From Rhopalosiphum padi (Eukaryota; Arthropoda; Insecta; Hemiptera; Aphididae), in the NCBI RefSeq assembly GCF_020882245.1, contig NC_083599.1:68741745-68805744 (forward strand): a DNA stretch of 64,000 nucleotides, written 5' to 3'. The notes beneath the pieces are model-generated. The model was not told the DNA's origin, did no database searches, and saw nothing but the letters and a program-made list of their open reading frames with translations. Shown piece after piece: positions 1 to 15,100 of this stretch (position 1 is the first letter of the stretch; every line of letters starts with the position of its first letter). The position numbers were made by a program, and so were the translations under genes.

Positions 1-3000
1 AATTTAATTTCGTTATAATTTTCCAGTCGAAGTCTTGTTCCAACGACAGTATGAGAGCGACGTCTTTTGAACATTCATGTTTAAAATATGATTTTTTAAT
101 AACATCAGCTGAAATTACTTGGGGTAAATTCATATTTATTTTACCAATAGTACTATTTAAACACACTGCATGCTAATCGAATTGAAAATATGAATTGAGT
201 TATACGGTCGGATTAAAATTGTTAACTTACTGAGTAACTCAAAATTAATATTTTTGACAAATTCAATGATTATTCAAAATCATTAGTATGTTTATACTAA
301 AAATGTATTTTTTTCATAGTTATTGTCAAATATTCAGCAATGTTTTTCGGCTTTATTCAATTAACCTTTCCTTCAATCCACTTATATTATTTCTTTATCT
401 AAATAAAATCATTATCTTGTTGTTAGAATGAAATCATTACCACGGTAACTTAAAATGTATACAATAGTATCAGAAATTAATTTTACATTATTAATCAATT
501 AGCTACGGCAATATGGACCACATTTTTTCTAATAATTATTATAGTAGAATTAGGTAAGTTAATATTATTTTATTCTTTTTAATGACGAAATTATTATATA
601 TAACTTAAACAATATATCCTGCAATATAATATATTAAACCAAATAAAATACGCACAATAGAATATTTAGATTTTACATTAAATGTCTACAGATAAATACT
701 ATTTTAACGTTAAATAAGTAGATTTACAATTTTTTTTAGATAAATAATCTTCGTCGTCCGCAAATTTAGGTGTTAATGGTGTTATGTGCATTGTACGTGT
801 TTGATTAAATCCAAAAGGGCCACGATAGTAGGATACCTTATGTTATTGTTTCTGAAGTTATAACGTCATGACGTTTAAATCGCATAAATAATTACATAAC
901 CAATTATTTACTCAGGATAAACTATTAAAGTATGCCTATATATGGTATAGACAAAAATAATCTCTCATCCTACTCCTCTTCCTTGTTTTCCTGTTCTAGA
1001 TACAACAATTCATTCATTACTTGTAGTCTATACTGGTCCGTAATAATACTATGTCATTAGGTTAATACTTTTGTTTAATCCTATATTATGTTGTATGGTC
1101 AAAGAAACAGACCATTGGGCAGAACACCAACAAGATAAGACAACTAACCATTATATTTGGCAACATTTACTTTATTCCTTATCTAGCCACTATTAGACTA
1201 ACACCCGCGGCAGTGTTGATAATTTTATTCCCCTTGCATAAAACCTGACGGAACTTAAGCCTAAAACCATTTGAAATACTGTCAACCGATTGTATTCATT
1301 GTTACACGAATTTTGATAATACGGTCACGACCGTTTTTACGTTCATAAAAAAAAAAAAAATAATCAAACTGTACTTACTGTGTATAATAGGTTCTTTTCA
1401 TTTGATTTAACTTCCACGGTAATTTAGAACAACCATTAGAGCAACCTTGAGTGGGCCTGGACTTAAATAAATTTATAAGTTTTACATTAACATTGTGAAT
1501 ATTATCATTGTACGTATCAAAAATCCAGTAGTTACTATATGATCGTTTTTAAAGAAATATCAAGTTAGATTAATAAATTACTATACTACACTATATTTAC
1601 TATTATAATATAGATCTTTATCTTTATTATTGTTTTATGTTAATTGTTTAAACAATAAAATTTAATGCAAATAAAGAAAAAAACGTAAAAAAAATATAAC
1701 TTTATAAAGGAACCTACTTAAAACAAAAAAAAAAAATTCCGTATAATAACAAAAATGATGTATTAAGTATATAATTCTCTAGAAACGTGAGCTGTTTTAT
1801 GTTAAATGTCAACCATAACCAGTGTCGTTGACCAGTAACCAGTCACGTGACCAATAAAATTAATTTGTTTTTGTGTAATAAAGATATACGAACTCAGCCT
1901 TAATGATATTCTCTAATTCGTTTTATAGTTAAGATTATTTATTTTTCAACTTTCACATGACATAATTCTTATTGTGTAATATATTATAGTGAAATAATAT
2001 AAAATAATTTTAATTGTATCATTAAATGCAATAATAGTTAGTCAGAGTTTTACAGGTATAATTTATTTGCTAATAAATAAATAGAAAATGTTATAAACAA
2101 ACTTGATGAAACATGGTTAGAGTATATTATACTGTTATGGCTTATATTATTACGCTTAGTGCTTTTTATATTCTCATTACACATAGTTTATTTTTTTAGA
2201 AGATGGTTGAACAATTTTAAGTAATAAACTACCCTACTATGAACATTTTGAAAAAAAAACCCTGTACAGGTAATAAAAACTAATTAAATTACGGTAACAT
2301 AATATATAATACTGTATAACACCCGCGGAGTAATATATAATATATTATACTAAACGAATTATTATCCAGTGATTTCTGAGTTTTTTTTTTTTTTTTGGTA
2401 ATGAACTTTTTGTGATCCCTATTACGAGAAACAGTGTGATCACAAATTAATTTAGTTCATTACGTATAATAATAATTATACAGTTGTTTAACTAAAAGGA
2501 TTCGAAAGAACGATCGTTTTAGCGATCTCTAAAAACCTTGGCTTTTTTTTCAAATAAAAATATATAAGTAAAAGTTTTAGATACTAACTGATAACATACA
2601 TATTATAAATAAAAAATTAAAACGCTATTATTGAGTTTGCTTCGATGTTTCTTTATTCTATCGGAATGACGAATAGCGAATGACCTATTGGTCTTTGAAG
2701 ACTATATTAATACATATAATATGATATTCTCTTTTGATACAAACAGAAGTACTAGAAGTTTATTATAGAGGAAATAAAAATACAAACAACAAATATTGTA
2801 CTCGTGTGTAAGAATTGAATGAAATATAAAATGAAGGTTACAGATTCGACAAAACGTATAAATATTTAAAGTGACTAAATTATTAAAACCACCAAAAAAG
2901 TTTAAGTATAAGTCGAAATTGTATTAGAATGGCCAAATATTTACAATACGCATTACGTATGAAACTTTAAATGAATATTTTATTCATATTGTATGATATA

Positions 3001-6000
3001 AAAACGATAAGAACACCTAGCTATATAATCTAACAAAGGGAATCACGTAAATTCATAACTTTATTTTACATGGCTTTTTACCATTTGAATAATATGTACT
3101 AAATATTATATTTGATACCAACATTTTTGTACTGTAAAATACATCTATAAAAGCATGTTCACAACTTGTTTATATATATATATGTATGTATTATATTACT
3201 TTATATTTTATTTGTATCTAATTAAAATTCAAAAAATTCAGTAAAGTTATACATTTTGAAATTAAAATTAAAATATATAACAAAATATGCATCATACTCA
3301 AATTTATTTAATTAAGGATTCAATAATGAACTCGATGTTATTAATAAGCTGAAATAATAGCAATTACATTAATATAACAACCATTTCGCATACGGTTGCC
3401 TACACAAAATAATAATAATAATTGATAAATAAACATTTTCAAATATCTTGTTATAACATGTTACATGGCTACATGTAGAGGTACCTACAAGCAAAACATT
3501 GAACTTATCAATATTAAAACAATAACCGATTTTCAGCCACACCCATAATTGAAACTACACTAGAAAAAATAATAACGTATACTTATATGTTTTAGTACCT
3601 ACGTCAAACACATTATTAATACACAACCTACATTAGGAACCAATTGGACACAAAAATACACCCACCCACGATGATCCCGTGTCAAAACAACGACTGCTTT
3701 TCGCTTCGTCTAGAAATGCTGACTGCAAGAACGGCACGACATAATAATATTGACCAACGTAGTATTTATAATACCGCGAAAATAAAATGCACGTCTTCCG
3801 CGTTAACTGGACAATATTATTATTGTTTTATGTTTTCCGTGAATCCCCTCGAGAACTATTTTACAAATAGACGTTCTGGTCGGTAGTGTTCAATCACGAA
3901 ATAGATTATTAACGACAATATAAGTAAGAAATGAAAAAAAATAAAAGGAAAGAGCAAAAAACTTTGTCTGACGTCGTAAATCAAAAATAATAATAATAAT
4001 ACATACACTCGACTAATCCGTATCGACATAATAGAGGTCAGCGTGTAATTAAATGAAATATTATATTTAAACCAATACGACAATGTATGTTATATATTTA
4101 TTACGAGTATATGTAAAACAAACAAAAAGTATAATATATAATATATGAATTATGAATATACAAAACTCTTCAGATCTGTCAACTACAAATACCATGTAGG
4201 GTTCGAAAGGTTAATTTGAAAAGTTACTTCGTTCGCGTTAAAATTTGTCATGTTAAGAATCGCGTTAAAGTTCACGTTTCCAAAAATAATTAACAAGTTT
4301 AATTTACCATTAATTTTAACTATTACTTTATAGGTTTTCAAATAAAACTCAAAGAAAGTATAATAAATTATTTATCAAAAAGTTATTTTTTTTATAGGTG
4401 AGATGGTTAATTAACATAAAAATAAATATGATTAGTTAAAACAATATAGTTTTACCTAAATCTCATGTAACCATTGGGGTAGGTACAATACTAATTTAAA
4501 CCAAAGTCAAACTAAAATACGATTCGTACACAAATATTTGACATTATATTTCTGACATTTAGTTTATACTTCGAGTGAAACAATGCTGAATCAGCTCCTC
4601 TTGTTTTTAGTGATATTTCAGAAAACAAAAGTTTATGGTTTGAAATTTAAATTGTAGAGTCGACATTTTCCTTTTTACTATAGTTATCAACCCATAAAAC
4701 TATTATCATTTATAAAAATGTAATAAATTACCAATATAAATTATAAACTATACATAAATATGAAATTCATACTAAATAAGTAGATAATATATACTTTTAA
4801 TATTATATATTAACTCCAAAATTCTTAAAGCAAAATGAAATGGTTTAAATTATTATACACGAATATAATAATAAGAAAAAAAGAAAATTATAAAATTTAC
4901 AAAACAAAATAAATAAAGAATGAAAGTAGGTAGAGGCTCTGCTATAGATTATGCGTGGAGTGTACTTCGTTATTAATTAAATTACTGTAAATATTGTAAT
5001 GGGTGTGTTAGATTTTAATTTAATGATGAATAATCGCATATTATAATATCCAATTAGATCGAATATGATCGTCATCAGTCTATTTATCACTAAGTAAATC
5101 ATATGATATATTTATATATTTTGTACTATACACAATACTTTATTTTACAATAGTTAGTAAAACGGTAATAGGTTGAATTAATGTTTACTAAAAACATTCG
5201 AAATGTCATTATGCATATACATTATAATAGTATACCTACTCAAAAGTTTTAAGTCCCCACGAATAATATTTTTGAATTGCTACAAAATACCAAAAATCGT
5301 TATTTTTTGTTAAATATTTCATTTATTCAAATTTTAATATTATGTTTCTATAAAAAAAAAAAAAAAACATATAAACATTATTTTTACATTTTTATGTTTC
5401 AGTATAAGATACTTATGACTTTATGAGGAACCTGAGGAACTTTATAGTGCAAACTATTCACTTATTACATTTTCAAGACTGAGCTATAAAAATTCAACAT
5501 TTTATAATTTTTTACTACAAAATAATTTACAAATTTAATAAGAGCAGCACCTCATGTGAAATTTTGTACTAAATATATTCAAGTATTATCGATTTTTCTT
5601 GATTATTTTAAAAATTTCTGAGAATTTTCTGCTCGACGAAAACTACTGTCACACTCAATGTTGAATATCGAGGCATTTTTACTGCTCCAAAATGTGATTC
5701 AAACACAAAAATAAACAAAACAATAAAAAACACATATTATTGTAAAATCAATACATTCATCGCTCTATTCGGGGTCTAAAATAATATCAATACGTAGAGA
5801 AATAATAACAATATGTCGAAAGATACTTAAGGTTTGTTGTTCGACAAAATATAAAATTTAGTTGTATTCCACGTAGAAAGAGTCGTATAATATTATGTAT
5901 TGGAGAGTGTAATTAAACGTAATAATTCAATCATTACGACGTATGTATAACGTCATGTAATACAATAAATTTAGAAAAGTAACAATAGCTATTAGAAAAT

Positions 6001-9000
6001 AGAAAAACATGTTGATACAAAATAATAATGCGTAATTGTTTGTTTACTATTAATGAATAAACTACGCAATGTCTTTATTTATAGATTCATTGATCGGTCA
6101 TTCACATTGGAATTATACTTATATGGTGAGGATTCTAATAATATATATATATAATATACCTAGGTAAGTAAGTATATATAATAATAATAATATATATATT
6201 ATGGGCCAATTAGAAAAATAGTTTCAATTTCTCACAGTTTAGTTAGGTTTGGCAAATATATATTTTTTTCCAATTATATAAATATAAGTAACTTAATTCG
6301 TTATTTTTCGCTTGAATATCCGATTTATTCTATTTTAAAAAAACATGAACTCAAATGTCAAATGTGTTCAAATGACTTTTCAATATTTAATATTACGATT
6401 AACTTGATTGAAACATATAGTATTATCATATTAACACTTGTCTATTTTAGTTTATTTTGAATTTACAAGAAACTCTTATAAATTATGATAAGACCACACC
6501 TTGTGATACATTTTCAAAACTTAGAAGAAAATATTCTATGAATTTATCAACACTGAACAAAAACGAAAAAATAAAACAATTTTCAAAAGCCCATAAACAA
6601 TGAAAAAAAACCAATAATATCCTTTGTATTTATAAATTACACTATGTCTAATTATTATAAATATTTAGTGAAATCTTTAAGTATCAACGGGATATATATA
6701 TTTTTTTAATTAAAACCAAAAAAATTAAAAAAAATTATTAAAACATTATTTTCAACTGTTGTCTCTGAAATTTCACATTTTTCCGTAATTGGTTTTAAAT
6801 TCTTCCCGATTAATAATATGAAAAATACTAGGCATTTTTCAACTAACACAAAAATAAATTAATTTGATAAAAACGCACGTCTTTGTAAAACTATATGTTC
6901 GTCGCTCAGAATATAATTTAAAATAGAAACAATTTTTTCCGAATATTTTCACCATAATATTTTAAATTCCACTTTTAAATCTATATTTTTTATTGCGATA
7001 TTTATCAGTTCACTACGTCTTCAAGACTAATATTATATCATTCATATTAATTTTTGTAACATTGTAAGTATTATTATACTTTACAAAATTAAAATATGTC
7101 CAACTTTTACTAAAAACTAAAAAATAATAGATTACAACACTGTGGTTGTGAGTAGTCGTCATAAATAATTTTAATAATCAGTTTAATTTAAACTTTAAAT
7201 TATCAGATAATCAAAGTATTTTTTTTTTGTTTACTCCCTTCCATTCCTTTTTTTTTTTTTAACAAAATGTTTTGACAATTAAAATGTAAGCAACTTAATT
7301 TTTCTTTTTAAAACGGCTTATTTGTCGTGACTAAGGGGTGCAGAGATATATTAATATCTTCAGTCGAATTGTAAAAAGTTCTTATTATACTGTTTATTGT
7401 TTATCAAACATATTATACGTCATATTCTGATCATGAAATAATTGTTTTAATTTTCGTTAATAGTGTTTTTATTGATCACATGTCACACATCACAAATACA
7501 TTACAGAATATATAAATACTTAAGTACACAAATAAAATGCATTTTAATTAATTAAAAAAAAAAAAAAAAAAAACCAACACAGTTTTAATGGCTTGACCAC
7601 TTATTCACCTAACACTTAATTTAAAGGTTTGGCTGGTTGCAATGTGGTATTGTCAAACGTGAATGGTCGGCTGACAATTTCGTGCACGACTTTTGAAAGG
7701 CACCAGAAAACCCCAGATAAAGTTTTTAATTAATTAAGTAAACATAATGCGCCAGAAAGTGACTAGTTGCGTTTCGCTGTAATTAACAACGCGCGTATAG
7801 TAGGTAAATTATAATTACACAGAATATTAATGCGATTAAAACATATTGAGCGTTTAAAAATAATATGTGCCTGTTTGCGATGATGTACGAATAGAGTTTA
7901 TCATCGATGAATAAACAACATTACATTTCGTGTATAGGTATACTTAGTACCTGTTCTGTTTTATTTTTGTATACTATACAATATATTACGAGGTCAGCAG
8001 TATGTAACCATATGTAGATCGCGTCGCACCGACAATCGGTTTAATTAATTAAATTTCAACAGAAACGAAATTTTAAAGCACTAAATGTTTACCTACTAAA
8101 ATAGTACACGTAGGTACTCTGACTCCGACATAAAATTAATATATATTTTTTTTTTTTCAAGAGGTAAAAACGGGTCAGGTTACGTTCCTTGAACATGTGC
8201 TTAACTGGACGAGCTATAATTATTTCGATATTATAATTACACTTTTAAACAATGAAACACTACTCATACGAAAATATATCTGCTAGGCACAGAGTGGATA
8301 ATGCATTTCGAAAACAAGTTATAGCTCGTAGGAATTATGACTAAATCTGTTAGATATATGTCACCTGAAAAAAAAACAAACAAACAAAACAAAAATTAGA
8401 TTAATTTTAAAAGTATCAAAATAAAAAAATAAAAACACAAGTATAATAATTTGTAATATGTTTTATAATAATTAATCACTGTGAAATAGTGATATAGTGG
8501 TACAATATATTATAACATTAGCTATCACTAATATTATGCATAAGCCGTTTTTATCGCGTGGTTTTTTCGCTCAGACTTCTCTAAAAAATAATGGACGTTT
8601 TTATGGTTTTGCCGTAGCAGCTATATGGTGTCCAAAGTATTTATTATACTACGTGCGTTTTTAAATAATTTATATCAATCGTGTTTAAATTCAAATTATA
8701 TATACATCGATTAATTAAAAAAATATACTTTTAAAACGATGGCAATATTTTATTATACGTCGCTTAAAATTCATATATTATTTTAACGTATTTTTTTTTT
8801 TTAGATATAACCATGTGTAAATGTTTTTGGATTTAGGTATTACAATTGTTCGTCTCAAATTGATAACACATAATACGGTTGTATTTATATTTTTTTCGAG
8901 AAAATCACGCTAAGCATCCTTCGGCCGATTACAGCTTTGTCACGGTGTATACGAATTATATAAATTAGACAAACTACCAGACCCTGTTATCTTTCACGTT

Positions 9001-10586
9001 TTCAACAAAATAAATCATTCTCATATTACTTCTTACTTATCCATCACTAATTCTTTCTAATCTCGTTAGACGTCGTATCCATCTCAACTTTCTCATTTCG
9101 TCTACTATCGCTACGTATGTGTTCTAATGTTATACGAACTAAAAACATTTTTTTTTTTTTTTTTGAAAACTATGCTCATATAATAATATGTTTCGCGTAT
9201 ATAATTTAAGTTAGTTCTTAACTGACAGTGTTCATACACAATCAACTTCGTTAAAATTCACTATAAACGTCGTATTTCAACTATAAATAATACGGTACCA
9301 TATATTATTCCAAATGTAAAACAAATATATCAGTATACATATTATACTGAAATGAGATTTTTCGTAAATACCTAATAATTCGAATGGCACTCAGTTAGAT
9401 AAAATGTCTAATGTATCGTAAACTTTTTATAAATAAACGTATTATATAATGATCGCGGTAAAGTAGTATTAGGTATAATATATACAATTTTTCAATTCAC
9501 AAATCCCGGTTTAATCTTCTGTTGATCTAGGTGCGTAAAAATCTACGAATTCTCGGTACTTGAAATCAAAATGCATTTTCCATTTCCAAAATATTTCGGT
9601 GAACCACTATATTAAAATGATAAATGAATAAAATACATATTCATATACACATCAAGAATGAGTCTTACGTACTGCAAGTGCATTATCGCGGATTGGCAAG
9701 GGTGAATGAATGCCGAGATGCCACCGGGACCCAACGTTTTCATATACTCATTTTATAAAGCACAATAGCTCATATTTGGAGCTGCTGTCAACGAATTCCT
9801 TTTCTATCAGAAACGCGGAGATGACAGCAACTCAGACTTCCAGTGTGCCAGTTCCGCTATTGCATATTTATATACTCTTCTTACACGTAGGTAGTAAATA
9901 GCTTTTAACGAGTATGATGTTATAACCTATAGCATTTTGTTTATTTATTACCGAGTAAATTCTGTTTCTATCGCTTAAAAACAAATCGTTTTTTTTTTTA
10001 AATTAAAATGTCATAAATTGTAATTATCAAAAATAACTTATATAAACTAAAAATACACATGTTATGCAATAATTATTTTCATAGACATTTAAAAAGACGT
10101 CTCACTGGTGTGTGTTGTCTCCGCCTTACCAATATATAATAGTAAATATACATTCAGCAGAATTCATATTTAACAGTTATTTTTAATATTAAAGTTAATT
10201 TACCTATTATTTATTTATGTACTCGTATAATAATCAACGGGAGTAAGCCCTTTAACAAAACATTACAGAAATTATAATTTTCAGCACAATGAAACTAATG
10301 GATATAATGTAAATAAATGAAAAAAAAAAATACAAATTTAATACTTATAATTATAAATAAAAATATTTCAATACAATACAAAATAATTATACTTTATATT
10401 TCATGTTTTAAATAAAAATAACAAGGTTTTAGCTTTAAAAACATGACGAGATAAAACAAAAAAATCTAGAGCCTTCATAAAAGCTCTTGAAAAAAATGAA
10501 ATTTTTCTATTATTTGTATTAAATTTAGGTAAAAGAAATAAAAATTTTAAAAATTTGTCGACTAGGGATTCTAAAAACGTTAAGTT
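1..10586. other. AT-rich non-coding stretch without a recognisable gene
   Basis: This long stretch is dominated by A/T runs, short poly(A)/poly(T) tracts (for example about 20 A at 7554-7573) and TA-rich words. The open frames in it (such as 3644-3886 plus and 3856-4083 minus) are short, encode low-complexity or unconstrained-looking peptides, and match no family I know. I saw no splice-flanked coding block, no tRNA-like fold and no long terminal repeats. It could be intergenic DNA or an intron of a gene lying outside the window. Confidence 0.6.
1842..1851. promoter_or_regulatory. Perfect palindrome GTCACGTGAC (CLEAR/E-box type)
   Basis: The 10-bp perfect palindrome GTCACGTGAC has the core CACGTG and matches the consensus bound by TFEB/MITF/USF-type bHLH-zip factors (the CLEAR element). 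It sits in a short run rich in AACCAGT repeats (1817-1841), which is unusual in the surrounding A/T. Binding or function is inferred from the motif alone, and a chance occurrence is possible. Confidence 0.25.
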
Positions 10587-10733
10587 ATCAAACTTAAAGG
10601 TAAGAATATTATGTATAAGTATTATAAAGTTTTAATACTTTACTTAGGTATAATTCACTAAATAATTAAATTATTAAAAAAGCCTAGTATATAGGCCGAG
10701 CCCTTAATTAATATTCTTACTTTTAAGTTCGAT
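10587..10733. repeat. 24-bp inverted repeat, possible eroded MITE or stem-loop
   Basis: The arms at 10587-10610 and 10710-10733 are reverse complements at 22 of 24 positions and are separated by about 100 bp. No convincing target-site duplication flanks them, so the origin is unclear. A small foldback element that has lost its ends, or a structured RNA segment, are both possible. A second, smaller palindrome (GCCTA/TAGGC) lies inside at 10682-10696. Confidence 0.4.
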
Positions 10734-11099
10734 GACAGGCAAATTTATTCTAATATTAAATTATAGCTACAGCAAAAAATGAACGCTGCCGAATGCAAAT
10801 TTTTAATGATGTACGTTAGTAAAACGGAGACGACAACACATGCGGGTAAGACGTCCTATTAAACAACCGGATAGCCAGTTAAAGCTTTTTTGTTTTTATT
10901 ATTATTAATAAAGCCGCGGAGTCCGTGTACTTAAACGGAAATGTTTACATTTTTAGATGATAACGCAATTCGATAAGAACAACAGGTGTTTTCGATTACA
11001 CAAAAATGTAAGCATTGCCATTTAGGCATAATAATATGACGGAATCGACCTTAAAACATGGCTCGGCTATTTTATATATTATCAGTCGGCCTGTTCGGT

Positions 11100-11770
11100 A
11101 CCCGTTTCGATAACTGCCTATTTTGGTACGATTATCGATAAGGTTCTATATAATATTCCAGACCGGAACCGCTTCCTCCACTCACCGACGACGACGACGG
11201 ACCCACTGGCGCTTTCCGTCGCGCTTACCAGTTGCTTACTATCACGAGAGACGAGTCATCGTCCACTTGCCGTTGCGTTATTCTTTTACATTTTATTTGT
11301 ATTAATCGTATTATTATCGGCGTGTACGTCTCGTTATTTTTCTCGTACGTGTCGCTGACCGGAAATGCGTCTTACCAACGATTAGTGTAATAATTGTGCC
11401 GGGGCAGTTTAAACATAATATTAATATCACGTCCTATTCCGCGTGCACGGGTGCAGTAGTGATTTATACATAATATACGCACACATTTTTCTCGTGTTCT
11501 CTTTCGATATCAAACGCGCGCAGGTGCGGGCGGTGCGTATAAGTATTATACGACCGTATTGGCAAGCGTCGTCGAGAAAACGGTTTATAGTGCGCGTCGA
11601 TCGTCGTTTTATTATTTTTTAATAATTTGTAAAAGTACTACCCGACGTGAGCGGATTGTTGAACGGTTCGTTATAATTTTCCAGTTATTCGTCAGTTTTC
11701 AAGACAGTCAACGTCGTGGCGTATACCTAGTATATATCGTTGTAGGTAACACCAATAACAAGCGGTGAGC
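11100..11770 (+). other. GC-richer segment, possible promoter and untranslated exon
   Basis: Base composition changes abruptly here, with many CG dinucleotides and words such as CGTCGTCG, against the AT-rich flanks. A TATA-like CTATATAATA lies at 11146-11155, and a donor-like GCG|GTGAGC ends the segment at 11765. The frames at 11123-11305 and 11559-11768 give no recognisable protein. One reading is a promoter plus a 5' untranslated exon, possibly of the SPR gene whose coding exon starts 9 kb downstream behind a good splice acceptor. That link is inference only. Confidence 0.3.
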
Positions 11771-11904
11771 GGTCGGCTCGAACACCTGATTGGAAATTTA
11801 TTGTTTAACTTCTTTGTTATCATCTCGCTGTGATAAATACATTTTTTCACAGACGTCGTCATTTGAATTTCACACAGCAGGTGGGCGCCAACATTATTCT
11901 CTCA

Positions 11905-11928
11905 TATCCAGGGCTTTATCCAGGGCTT
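11905..11928 (+). repeat. Perfect tandem duplication of a 12-mer at a MITE edge
   Basis: TATCCAGGGCTT occurs twice head to tail (11905-11916 and 11917-11928). The second copy spans the left end of the adjoining hAT-type element. It may be replication slippage, an aborted excision/reinsertion scar, or the remnant of an earlier insertion of the same family. Confidence 0.7.
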
Positions 11929-12157
11929 GAAACCGATATTGGATACCGAATTTGAATTCCGGTTAAAACCGTTCAAAACCGAAATCAAAATAGAAAAAAA
12001 GTATTAATATCGATAACAAAAGCCGAAACTGAAATTGAAAAAAAAATGAATACCGATATTCGAAATCAAAAATAAAAAAAACTAAACGAAAAACATTAAT
12101 ACAGATATCCGAAACTGAAATCAAAATAAGAAAACATTTTTTCGGTTTCAAGCCATA
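11921..12157. mobile_element. hAT-type MITE, about 237 bp
   Basis: The left end reads CAGGGCTTGAAACCGATAT. The right end, read on the other strand, is TATGGCTTGAAACCGAAAA, so the terminal inverted repeats share GGCTTGAAACCGA. The flanking 8-mers GCTTTATC (11913-11920) and GTTTTATC (12158-12165) match at 7 of 8 positions, the duplication length expected for hAT elements. The interior carries repeated GAAATCAAAAT-like units and no transposase, so it is non-autonomous. The minus-strand frame at 11963-12151 is only the purine-rich interior read in reverse. Confidence 0.7.
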
Positions 12158-15100
12158 GTTTTATCATAATGTAATCATCAAATATCTGTATGTCGTGTGA
12201 TACGTAATATTTTAACAATATACCTTTCACTTTAATTGTTCATTTCATAATTGATGAGCATTTATTTTAAATTTATTCATTGTTATTATTTTCGATTTGT
12301 TGGTTTATCGTTCCGCAACATACACGGCCGTCTAGTTGTTTAACACGCCAATAATAATGTAATTAAATTAAATTTAGGTTATGAGTAATTTTATCCGTGA
12401 AAATATCTGAACTATTAGCATAACAATGAACAATATATACCAACTTTTTAATATCTAAAATACTTATACAACTTAATATGAGTTATAGTGATCAGTAATA
12501 TTATAGTAATGATAACTTATTATCTATTACTTTTAAACCATAAGATTGACAACTTATTAGGTTCTAAGATTTTGAATTAAAAATAACTCTTAAAAGATGT
12601 AGGTATAATATATAAAACAATTTATAGTTTTATTTTAATAATAGAAAAATGATTCATTAAAATTGTTTTTTCTATAATTGATTGCATCACACATTCAACT
12701 CACACCACTCTTAATTGTATATTGATATAAGATATTTGATTTTGATTTAGCTTTGACTTAGTGTGCTACCTAGTGTGACTTATTGTGACATATATTTTAT
12801 TATATGGTTAAAGCATAATCATAATAATCCCAATATTTAACAGCACAGTCTATTAAATGTAAATAGTATCTAAATGTAATAAATGATTTAATTTTTAATT
12901 AATTGGATTGAAAAATAAAATAAAAATGTTCCACTTGCTTTTTTTAATATTTCAACGAGGTAGGTACGTTATAACAGTACCATAATTGTTGATATCGTTG
13001 CGTATTATTGCATTTTACTGTGTATCAATGGAGTATGGACTATAAATAAAACGAATATTACTATATTTCATTATTGTCTGTAATCGCCCACCGCCAACCA
13101 GCGCTCGGTCATGATAGTTCCATGGCTCGATATAAAATATACGCAATACGCCAGTTTATTCCGAGGTCTTCGATCTAAGCAATTGACGTTTTTGTTTCAT
13201 CTTATAATCAAGACTTCTAGCGTACATTTTGAGTTCGTGCGAACATTGATAAATTGGAAAAACGGATAAAGGGTAATTTGGTGTAATTTGATTAAAAAAT
13301 AATATACTATTAACATGACAATCAGTAATATCAGTAACATTATTATAATTTACATTACCTATATTGATTGTTCGTAGATTTAAAACAGAATGAACATTAA
13401 TAATACTTATATCGGTTTTAAAACGTAAATATTAAATACAAACCCCATTAGAATTGACTTTTTTTTATATTTCTGAAAGTTCAGTCAATCATACGGTTAT
13501 TTAAATAAAAATAAACACTTATTCATAAAATAAAACAAAGTTTAATTTACTAAAAGAATTGTATAACTTACCAGAACTATTAATTTATATATAATGCATT
13601 TATTTATGTGTTTTATTCGTTGAAAAAATTATAATTATATTTTGCACATAAGAAGTCCCATCACAGTAAAAAGTTTAAAAAATATTAATATTTAATGCAA
13701 AAAACGATTATAATATATTATTTAAAGTAAATGTTTCTGAGGAAAAAATATATCAAATGATTATAATTTTACATCACACAGAAGTAATAAAAATTGATCT
13801 GTGAGTTAGAATATTCATATAATACAGCATACGTAATAAGCGTTTTCCGGACATAAATAACGAAACGGTACAAAGTAACGATATGAGAAAAAAAAGATTT
13901 ACTATGTGTTTGGAAACGTGTGGAAGTGTTATATTAGATGTTAAAAATCAAATTAACAATTAAGATCGAGAGTAATGATAAGGAACGTACTTATTTTAGT
14001 GGTAAGGAGGTATAAGACAAATAAAGTCACATTCATAGAATAACGTATAGGGCACGATAAGCAAAGGAAAGTTGTTTTTATGGTCATTGGTTGACCGAAC
14101 CAATACAATCAAATGGTTTTAGAAATAATAACAAATTTACAGTGGAATGTCGAGATGTCTCTTTATTTTCAAAACACTGTTCGTTTGAACAGCAAACGTA
14201 ATATATGAACGATGTTATATATATTTTGAATTCAACCAAAGGTTAAAATAGCGTACCTATTGATACACTAATAATAAACGGTAAATTAAACATTTATAAA
14301 ATAATAAGTTTTCTAATTGGTAAATAGTAAGTAACTGTTAGTAGATACTATTTATACCTTTAAATGGTTTTAAAAATAATATTACTGTACATAACGATTT
14401 ATGGCGTCCATTATTAGTCATTCCTAATTTTTTCATTTATAAATTTATCAAAATATAGAGATGTGAAATATGTGGTAGATGTATACATTTTTTTACCACA
14501 AAAGTTACAAAGTGACCCCTCAAATTCGTCGTTTTTCTGAGGCTAACAATGCTAACATTATTATCATAACAACAAAATGATTGATATAAACGAGAAGTTT
14601 GAACTAACGACAATATATATGTTAATCGTGTATTTAAACTACCTTCAGAACAGTCAATATTGTATTTATTGATTTTTATATCAAATTTAGTTACATATTC
14701 AGCAATAGGTAAAATCAATATCTATATAATTAACCATTTAACTTTCAAACTGACTTTCGCGTGGCAACTAATTACAAGTGACTGACACGTAAATTTAATT
14801 TATTAATTATTATTATTATTTTAAATTTTATTTGTAATATTTAGAAATAAATATCAAAATATTAATTTTAGAAAATTTTCTAATATCATAATTAATTAAT
14901 TATTTTACAAATTAACTTGAATAAGTTTATTCGAGTTTTAAAAATGTATGTCATTGTTTTTTGAAATGCAGCATTAACCTGCTAATAGAAATTAATTAAC
15001 ACAAAACACTATATATTATGATACCTATTTCAAAGTATAATAATATTATATTTATTAATATTTTTAATGGTCCATTAAAGTCACGCCATATTGTGAAATT

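Noticed and set aside
11963..12151. Minus-strand 62-aa Phe-rich frame
   Set aside because: It lies wholly within the purine-rich interior of a hAT MITE.
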